40,155 nucleotides of DNA from Wenjunlia tyrosinilytica (lineage in GTDB: Bacteria; Actinomycetota; Actinomycetes; Streptomycetales; Streptomycetaceae). A program made the translations under genes and the position numbers. The stretch is taken from contig NZ_BMMS01000045.1 in assembly GCF_014646055.1 (NCBI RefSeq), positions 1-40,155 on the forward strand, given 5' to 3'. The notes under the pieces are model-generated. The model ran no database searches and was not told where the DNA came from. It was given only the letters and a program-made list of their open reading frames with translations. Shown piece after piece: positions 34,717-40,155 of this stretch (position 1 is its first letter; each line of letters begins with the position of its first letter).

Positions 34717-35432
34717 ACCCGCGGGCCCTCGCCGAGATACTGGCCGGCGCAGCGGCCGACGCGGTCGCCGTCCCCCAGCTCAGCATCGAGCACCACCTGA
34801 GCCTCGCCGACGCCTACGCCGTGCAGCGGCTCGTCGTGGACGCCCGGCGCCGTCCGCGCACCGGGGTGAAGCTCGGTCTGACCAGCCGCGCGAAGGCCCT
34901 CCAGATGGGGGTTTCCGACGTGATACTCGGCGAGCTGACCGAGGACATGGCCATCGAGGACGGAGGCTCCCTCGACCCCGCCCGGTTCATTCATCCCAGG
35001 GTGGAACCCGAGGTCGCCTTCCTCCTGCGCGACGGCGAGGTCAAGGGCGTCGCCCCGGCTCTGGAAATCATCGACTCCCGGTACCAGGACTTCCGCTTCA
35101 ACCTGGTCGACGTGGTGGCGGACAACACCTCGGCGGCCGCATACGTCCTCGGACCGTGGCAGCGCGCGGACCAGGACATCGGCAACCGGGGAGTGGTCAT
35201 GGAGATCGACGGGCGGGTCGTCGAAACCGGCTCGACGGCCGCGATCCTCGGCCATCCGCAGCGCGCGACAGAAGCGGCTGCCCGGCTGGCGAGGACGATC
35301 GCCCTGCCGATGCCCGGCGAGATGGTCCTGCTGGCCGGGGCGGCCACCGCGGCGGTCACGCTGAAGCCCGGCGTCGTGGTCGAAGCACGCATATCCACCC
35401 TCGGCCGCGTGGGTTTCACGTACATCTTCTAG
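34713..35432 (+). CDS. 4-oxalocrotonate (2-oxo-3-hexenedioate) decarboxylase
   Basis: A 239-residue fumarylacetoacetate-hydrolase-fold enzyme, a paralogue of the hydratase at 32022-32813. It shows [51 protein letters not shown] and [14 protein letters not shown]. It should decarboxylate 2-oxo-3-hexenedioate to 2-oxopent-4-enoate and, as for DmpH/DmpE, associate with the hydratase. The ATG at 34713 overlaps the aldolase stop. Its TAG stop overlaps the AGGAGG ribosome binding site of the next gene. Assignment between decarboxylase and hydratase is by likeness and operon order. Confidence 0.85.
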   Translation: MNPRALAEILAGAAADAVAVPQLSIEHHLSLADAYAVQRLVVDARRRPRTGVKLGLTSRAKALQMGVSDVILGELTEDMAIEDGGSLDPARFIHPRVEPEVAFLLRDGEVKGVAPALEIIDSRYQDFRFNLVDVVADNTSAAAYVLGPWQRADQDIGNRGVVMEIDGRVVETGSTAAILGHPQRATEAAARLARTIALPMPGEMVLLAGAATAAVTLKPGVVVEARISTLGRVGFTYIF

Positions 35433-35441
35433 GAGGCACAA

Positions 35442-35969
35442 GTGGCTGTTCCCCCGGTCTTCAACTTCGACCAGTGGGTCTCCGAACACGAGCACCTGCT
35501 CAAACCCCCGGTCAACAACAAGCAGATGTGGGACGGGACCGGAGACTTCATCGTGCAGGTGGTTGGCGGGCCCAATCAGCGCACCGACTTTCACGTCGAC
35601 CCGTACGAGGAACTCTTCTATCAGGTCAAGGGCAACATGCACGTCAACATCATGACGGCCGACGGCCCTGAGCGGATCGACATCCGCGAGGGTGACATGT
35701 GGCTGCTGCCCCGCGACACCCCGCATTCGCCCCAGCGCCCGGAACCCGGCTCGATCGCCATCGTGGTGGAGCGCATCCGGGAGGAGGGCAGGATGGAGAA
35801 GTTCCAGTGGTACTGCCTGGAGTGCCACTCCCTCCTGTACGAACTGGAACTGCAGGTCCGGGACATCGTCTCCGACCTTCCCCCGGCATTCGAGAAGTTC
35901 TACGCCAGTGAGACCGCCCGCACATGTGCGGCCTGCGGTGCGCTCCACCCCGGCAAATCCGCCCTCTGA
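35442..35969 (+). CDS. nbaC: 3-hydroxyanthranilate 3,4-dioxygenase
   Basis: A 175-residue cupin dioxygenase that opens 3-hydroxyanthranilate to 2-amino-3-carboxymuconate semialdehyde. The iron ligands fall at His51, Glu57 and His95, with Arg47, Arg99 and Glu110 in the pocket. The second, rubredoxin-like iron site is Cys125-x2-Cys128 and Cys162-x2-Cys165. These positions coincide, as I recall them, with the numbering of the structurally studied Cupriavidus metallidurans enzyme, so alignment is gapless across the active site. GTG 35442 lies 10 nt past the previous stop with AGGAGG ahead of it. This is the key enzyme that defines the operon's entry substrate. Confidence 0.97.
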   Translation: MAVPPVFNFDQWVSEHEHLLKPPVNNKQMWDGTGDFIVQVVGGPNQRTDFHVDPYEELFYQVKGNMHVNIMTADGPERIDIREGDMWLLPRDTPHSPQRPEPGSIAIVVERIREEGRMEKFQWYCLECHSLLYELELQVRDIVSDLPPAFEKFYASETARTCAACGALHPGKSAL

Positions 35970-35981
35970 CAGGAGACTTCC

Positions 35982-37436
35982 ATGTTCGACTCTCACTACC
36001 TGCCGCTCATCAACGGTCGTTTCACCGCCTTCTCCGAGGAGACCTTCCCGGCGAGCAACGCCGCCACCGGCGAGGAACTGGCCACGATCACCCGCTCAGG
36101 GAAGGCAGAGGTGGACGCCGCCGTCGCCGCGGCCAAGGCCGCCTTCGCGGGCTGGGCCGCGACCCCGGCCGCCGAGCGGGCCAAGCTGCTGCTGAAGGTC
36201 GCGGACTGGCTGGAGGAGAACACGGAGCGGCTCGTCCAGATCGACGCGCGCGACATCGGTCGCACCGTCTTCGAACTTCCCCAGGACTACCGGCAGGCCA
36301 TCGGCCAGTACAGGTTCTTCGCCGCCGCCATACTGACGCACGACGGCTGGAACAACGTCGTGCCGGGCGGCTGGGCGATCGCGAAGCGCGAGCCGTACGG
36401 CGTCGTCGGCCAGATCATCCCGTGGAACGTCCCGTCCATCATGGTCAGTTTCAAGCTCGCTCCCGCGCTTGCCGCCGGCAACACCGTCGTCCTCAAGCCG
36501 GACGAGAACGCCTCCCTGTCCACGCTCGAACTCGCCAAGTACCTGGCGGAGATCTTCCCTCCCGGTGTGGTGAACGTCGTGCCCGGCTTCGGCGAGGAAG
36601 CGGGAGAGGCCCTCACCGCCCATCCGGACGTCGCGAAGCTCGCCTTCACCGGATCCACCGAGGTGGGCAAGATCATCGCGCACGCGGGTGCCTCGCGTCT
36701 GGCGCCCGTGTCGCTCGAACTGGGCGGCAAGAGCCCGAACATCGTGTTCCCGGACATCGAGGACATGGACGCGGTGGTGGACAACACCACGTTCGCCGCC
36801 ACCTTCTGCAACGGTCAGTCCTGTCTGGCAGGGACACGACTGTTCGTGCACGATGACATCTACACCGAATTCATGGCGAAGCTGACCGACGCCTTCCGGA
36901 GCATCCGGATCGGCTCCCCCCTCGACCCCGCCACGCGGCTGGGCTGCCTCGTCTCCTCGAAGCAGGGCGAACGCGTCATGAAGTACATCGAGTCCGGCAG
37001 GTCCGAAGCCCGCCTCGTCACCGGCGGAGAGCGCGTCGAGGTGGCGGACAGCCAGGCGGGCTGGTTCATCGCGCCCACCATCTTCGAAACCGGCAACAAG
37101 ACCACGATCGCCCAGGAGGAGATCTTCGGTCCCGTGCTGTCGGTGATCCGGTGGAACGACTTCGACACGATGATCCACGAGGCCAACGACATCCCTTACG
37201 GCCTGGCATCCGGTGTCTACACCTCCAGCCTGCGCAACGCCATGCGCACCGCGGACCGGCTGCAGGCCGGGCAGGTGTGGGTGAACCAGTACGTGAACCT
37301 GGTCGACGGCTCCCCGTTCGGCGGTTACAAGGCGAGCGGCCTGGGCCGTGAGGTCTCCAAGGAAACCCTGCACATGTACACCCAGTTGAAGTCGGTCATG
37401 CTGGCCGAGCAGGTTCCGCCCCCGTTCTACGTGTAG
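35982..37436 (+). CDS. Second aldehyde dehydrogenase of the operon
   Basis: A 484-residue NAD(P)-dependent aldehyde dehydrogenase with PYGVVGQIIPWNVPSIMVSF, the Glu in SLELGGKSPNIVF and the nucleophile Cys in NGQSCLAGTRLFV. It ends with GGYKASGLGREVSKETLHMY. It resembles broad ALDHs (betaine/phenylacetaldehyde/indole-acetaldehyde type) more than semialdehyde dehydrogenases. AGGAG stands 6 nt before ATG 35982 and the gene lies 12 nt after the dioxygenase. The core pathway does not need it, since the semialdehyde dehydrogenase is encoded at 30558. It may handle an upstream aromatic aldehyde or relieve semialdehyde build-up. Its role is open. Confidence 0.88.
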   Translation: MFDSHYLPLINGRFTAFSEETFPASNAATGEELATITRSGKAEVDAAVAAAKAAFAGWAATPAAERAKLLLKVADWLEENTERLVQIDARDIGRTVFELPQDYRQAIGQYRFFAAAILTHDGWNNVVPGGWAIAKREPYGVVGQIIPWNVPSIMVSFKLAPALAAGNTVVLKPDENASLSTLELAKYLAEIFPPGVVNVVPGFGEEAGEALTAHPDVAKLAFTGSTEVGKIIAHAGASRLAPVSLELGGKSPNIVFPDIEDMDAVVDNTTFAATFCNGQSCLAGTRLFVHDDIYTEFMAKLTDAFRSIRIGSPLDPATRLGCLVSSKQGERVMKYIESGRSEARLVTGGERVEVADSQAGWFIAPTIFETGNKTTIAQEEIFGPVLSVIRWNDFDTMIHEANDIPYGLASGVYTSSLRNAMRTADRLQAGQVWVNQYVNLVDGSPFGGYKASGLGREVSKETLHMYTQLKSVMLAEQVPPPFYV

Positions 37437-37566
37437 GCCCCGAATCCGGCATCTCATGACGCCCCACCCGGCAGCGCTCCACCCGGCAGCGGCCATAGCC
37501 GGACGGCCATGGCCGCTACACAGATAGGCATTGGTGATGTCGGCTTCACCGAACCACAGTGGACTC

Positions 37567-38001
37567 ATGGCGAACCAACCGCGAAGCGGATCCCGCACCG
37601 TCCCGGCACTGGCACGGCCGCGGGGGCGCTTCCCCCATGTCAGGGTGTCCGGAGACCTCGTCTTCGTGTCCGGCACCAGCGCACGGCGTCCGGACGACAC
37701 CATCGCTGGGGCCGACGTGGACGAGCTGGGGACCACCAGCCTGGACATCCGCGAGCAGACCCGCGCCGTCATCGAGAACATTCGCCTCATTCTCCGGGAG
37801 GTCGGAGCGGACCTCACGGACATCGTGCAGGTGACGACCTACCTCGTCTCGATGAACGACTTCGGCGGATACAACGAGGTGTACGGCGAGTACTTCGACG
37901 AGAACGGACCGGTGCGCACCACAGTCGCGGTGCACCAACTGCCGCACCCCCACCTGCTGATCGAGATCCAGGCCGTCGCCGTGCTGAGGACCGGGGCATG
38001 A
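37567..38001 (+). CDS. 2-aminomuconate deaminase (RidA family)
   Basis: A 144-residue RidA/YjgF/UK114-family protein: RGRFPHVRVSGDLVFVSGTS, DIREQTRAVIENIRLILREVGA, VQVTTYLVSMNDFGGYNEVY and PHLLIEIQAVAV. The SGTSARRPDDTIAGA region matches the 2-aminomuconate deaminase branch (AmnD/NbaF), in which this fold removes ammonia to give 4-oxalocrotonate. ATG 37567 is preferred over in-frame TTG, GTG and ATG codons at 37531-37537, as family members start here; the ribosome binding site is weak. A 130-bp gap before it holds a CCACCCGGCAGCG direct repeat and may carry a second promoter. Its stop overlaps the decarboxylase start. Confidence 0.88.
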   Translation: MANQPRSGSRTVPALARPRGRFPHVRVSGDLVFVSGTSARRPDDTIAGADVDELGTTSLDIREQTRAVIENIRLILREVGADLTDIVQVTTYLVSMNDFGGYNEVYGEYFDENGPVRTTVAVHQLPHPHLLIEIQAVAVLRTGA

Positions 38002-38981
38002 ACGGCCTGATCGATGTGCACACGCACTTCGTGCCCGACGGCTGGCCCGATCTGACCCGGTGGGCGGGGTCCGAGGCGCCGTGGCTGCGGTCCGACAAGG
38101 TGATCATGACGGGGTCACGCGAGTTCCGCGCGGTCGGGGCTCAGTGCTGGGACCCCGACCTGCGTCTGGCCGACATGGACGCCGACGGCGTCGACATCCA
38201 GGTGGTCTCTCCCACCCCCGCGTTCTTCCAGTACGGGTTGCCCGGCACGGATGCCGAGGCGATCTGCCGGATCTTCAACGACCTGGCACTGGAGCTTGCG
38301 GCTCCTGCCGCCGACCGCCTCGTGCCCTTCTGCCAGGTTCCCCTGCAGGACACCGATGCGGCATGCCGGGAACTCGAACGCTGTCTCGCCGACGGCCACC
38401 GCGGCGTCGAGATCGGCAACCACGTCGGTGACCTCGACCTGGACAGCGCCGGGGTGGTGACGTTCCTGCAGCACTGCGCATCACTGGACGTCCCGGTGTT
38501 CGTCCACCCGTGGGACATGGCCGACTCGCCTCGGCTGAACCGCTGGATGGCGCAGTGGCTGACCGGCATGCCCGCCGAGACCCACCTGTCCATCCTTTCG
38601 CTCATCCTCGGTGGCGTCTTCGACCAGGTGCACGAGCGGTTGCGCATCTGTTTCGCTCACGGCGGCGGGTCGTTCGCGTTCTGGCTGGGCAGGCTGGAGA
38701 ACGCCTGGCACCGGCGCAACGACGTAGTGGGAACGTCGCAGCACCCACCCTCGCACTACATCGGACGGTTCTCCGTGGATTCCGTGGTGTTCGACGAACG
38801 GGCCATGCGCCTGCTGGTGGACACCCTGGGGGCCGACCATGTGATGGTCGGCAGCGACTACCCCTACCCCTTGGGCGAACGTCCGGTGGGCACGGTGCTC
38901 GACAAAAGCGCGTTTCTCTCGCCCGAAGAACGAGCGTTGATCTCCCGGGGCAACGCAGAACGCTTCCTCGGACAGGCGTGA
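37998..38981 (+). CDS. nbaD: 2-amino-3-carboxymuconate 6-semialdehyde decarboxylase (ACMSD)
   Basis: A 327-residue amidohydrolase-superfamily decarboxylase. The zinc site is visible as His8-x-His10 in DVHTHF, a His in VPVFVHPWDM, a His in RICFAHGGGSFAFWLGR and the Asp in VGSDYPYPLGE, all in the ACMSD arrangement. It converts the unstable dioxygenase product to 2-aminomuconate 6-semialdehyde, steering it away from cyclisation to quinolinate. The ATG overlaps the deaminase stop (ATGA). Last gene of the operon; no clear terminator follows before the convergent glycosyltransferase. Confidence 0.95.
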   Translation: MNGLIDVHTHFVPDGWPDLTRWAGSEAPWLRSDKVIMTGSREFRAVGAQCWDPDLRLADMDADGVDIQVVSPTPAFFQYGLPGTDAEAICRIFNDLALELAAPAADRLVPFCQVPLQDTDAACRELERCLADGHRGVEIGNHVGDLDLDSAGVVTFLQHCASLDVPVFVHPWDMADSPRLNRWMAQWLTGMPAETHLSILSLILGGVFDQVHERLRICFAHGGGSFAFWLGRLENAWHRRNDVVGTSQHPPSHYIGRFSVDSVVFDERAMRLLVDTLGADHVMVGSDYPYPLGERPVGTVLDKSAFLSPEERALISRGNAERFLGQA

Positions 38982-39110
38982 CCGACCTGCCGCGGCGGGA
39001 CGGCGAGCCGGGTGAGCCCCGCGTCGTGTCCGGCAACAGCGCCGGGCAGCGCTGCGATGGCGTCGTCCTCCAACAGCAACTGACGGGACCTCAAAGAGGG
39101 TGGTCCGTCC

Positions 39111-40155
39111 TCACCGGCTGACTGCGTCCTGGAGCAGTTTCGCGGCCACCGCCGCCCCGTCGGTGCGGATCGCGCCGGCCACGGCTTTCGCTCGTGCGCG
39201 GGTCTCGGGCGTCAGGGCCGTTGTGAGCGCGGCGGACAGGGAGTCGAAGGTCGGCGTCCGGCCGTCGTGTGCCGCGCCGATGCCCAGCTCGGCCACTCGG
39301 GCGGCCCAGTACGGCTGGTCCGCGATCTGGGGGACCACCACCTGAGGCACGCCGGCCCGGGCCGCCGTCGTCGTGGTGCCCGCGCCGCCGTGGTGCACCA
39401 CGGCGGCCACCCGGCCGAACAGTGCCTGCTGGTTGACCTCGCCGACGACGTAGCAGTCGTCGGCGTCGTCGATCGGGGCGAGGTCGGCCCAGCCGCGGGC
39501 GAGGAGTACCCGGCGGCCGTGGGCGCGGCTCGCTTCGATGGCCACCCGGGCGATGTCCTTCGGGGCGTGCGCGGCCATGCTGCCGAAGCCCACGTACACC
39601 GGCGGTGCGCCCGCGTCCAAGAACGCCTCGAGCCCCTCCGGGAGCGGACGGTCGTCGGGCAGGATCCACGCCCCGGTCTGCACGATGTCGAGGTCCGTCA
39701 TGCCCTGCGACGGACACAGCGTCGCGTCTGCCGCCAGCCACGGCTGGTCGGTGAAGACGTAGTCGCGGACACCTGCCACCGGCGGCAGGCCGATCGCCGC
39801 CCGATGGCTGTTGAGTGCCTCGCCGTACAACGCGTTCACCCTCTGGGCGTCCTGCTCCCACAGCACCCGGTTGTCCGTCTCGTCCCGCGGGGATTGCCTG
39901 CCCGGCCGCGCCCCGGGAGAGAAGTGCCGCGACGGCAGTCCGAAGATGTGGAAGCACGCGTACACGTAGTGGATGCCCAGTTTCTCGGCCACGTCCCGTG
40001 CGCCGGCCGGCATCAGGCCGGTTGCCAGCAGCGCGTCACATCCCTCGGCCGCCGCGCTGAGCGTGTCGAACCGCGCGGCGACCAGTTCGGGAGCGAGCCG
40101 GAAAGCGTCTTGCGCCGTCGGCGGCTTCGTTCCGGCGACCACCGAGCGCACCGTC
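39111..40155 (-). CDS. Glycopeptide-type glycosyltransferase (3' part)
   Basis: The C-terminal 347 or so residues of a GT-B, UGT-like glycosyltransferase; about 60 N-terminal residues lie beyond the window edge. Visible are RFDTLSAAAEGCDALLATGL, VAEKLGIHYVYA, SHRAAIGLPPV, DIVQTGAWILPDDRPLPEGL, PPVYVGFGSMAAHAPKD and the donor-binding HHGGAGTTTTAARAGVP. Near the C-terminus are TPETRARAKAVAG and IRTDGAAVA. This matches the vancomycin-group enzymes GtfA-E very closely as I remember them. They glucosylate or attach amino sugars to aromatic residues of peptide scaffolds. It may belong to the NRPS product of region 1 or to another cluster outside the window. Confidence 0.92.
   Translation of the reverse strand, partial: TVRSVVAGTKPPTAQDAFRLAPELVAARFDTLSAAAEGCDALLATGLMPAGARDVAEKLGIHYVYACFHIFGLPSRHFSPGARPGRQSPRDETDNRVLWEQDAQRVNALYGEALNSHRAAIGLPPVAGVRDYVFTDQPWLAADATLCPSQGMTDLDIVQTGAWILPDDRPLPEGLEAFLDAGAPPVYVGFGSMAAHAPKDIARVAIEASRAHGRRVLLARGWADLAPIDDADDCYVVGEVNQQALFGRVAAVVHHGGAGTTTTAARAGVPQVVVPQIADQPYWAARVAELGIGAAHDGRTPTFDSLSAALTTALTPETRARAKAVAGAIRTDGAAVAAKLLQDAVSR

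Noticed and set aside
1-40155. tRNA and rRNA genes
   Set aside because: No cloverleaf-like or rRNA-like sequence was noticed by eye on either strand.

Overview
The window is high-GC DNA from an actinomycete. The codon use, GTG starts, AGGAGG-type ribosome binding sites, SARP and TetR regulators and secretion-type genes fit Streptomyces or a related antibiotic-producing genus. It is a mosaic of a peptide biosynthesis locus, a scarred junction, several unrelated housekeeping or accessory operons, an aromatic catabolic operon and the edge of a second secondary-metabolism gene.

Region 1 (1-11,988) is the end of a nonribosomal peptide cluster. The first gene is the 3' part of an NRPS ending in PCP, dual condensation/epimerization (C/E) domain, a collapsed adenylation (A) domain, PCP and two consecutive thioesterases. 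Next come an MbtH-like protein and a stand-alone A domain, which could load the A-less last module in trans. Facing them is a tightly coupled minus-strand operon: a cysteine-nucleophile alpha/beta hydrolase, a free carrier protein, an acyl-CoA-dehydrogenase-like flavoenzyme and a shortened partner. Divergent from it is a PRMT-like methyltransferase. A SARP regulator closes the region. Two promoter regions carry direct repeats at exact 11-nt spacing (three copies before mbtH, five before the hydrolase operon). This is the layout SARPs bind, and I regard it as the regulatory wiring of the cluster and the best discovery in the window.

Region 2 (10,675-16,670) is a scarred junction. It holds a frameshifted cyanophycin-synthetase-like pseudogene, about 1.5 kb without convincing genes but with an 18-bp perfect stem-loop, a remnant of a VOC dioxygenase, and a small transposase remnant. 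Inside it is an intact four-gene operon (PaaI-like thioesterase, zinc alcohol dehydrogenase, TetR regulator, ABM monooxygenase) with a palindromic operator candidate.

Region 3 (16,671-29,534) has ordinary accessory genes. These are a secreted metallophosphatase with a discoidin domain coupled to an MFS exporter and a membrane-anchored beta-propeller, a nitrate reductase fused to flavodoxin and CysJ-type reductase domains, a lipoprotein, and a pair encoding an FMN/[3Fe-4S] glutamate-synthase-like membrane protein and a pyruvate-oxidase-like TPP enzyme.

Region 4 (29,844-38,981) is a complete route from 3-hydroxyanthranilate to pyruvate and acetyl-CoA: dioxygenase, ACMS decarboxylase, 2-aminomuconate semialdehyde dehydrogenase, deaminase, oxalocrotonate decarboxylase, hydratase, aldolase and acylating acetaldehyde dehydrogenase, with a divergent GntR regulator and one extra aldehyde dehydrogenase. 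Region 5 (39,111-end) is the 3' part of a vancomycin-type glycosyltransferase that runs off the window.
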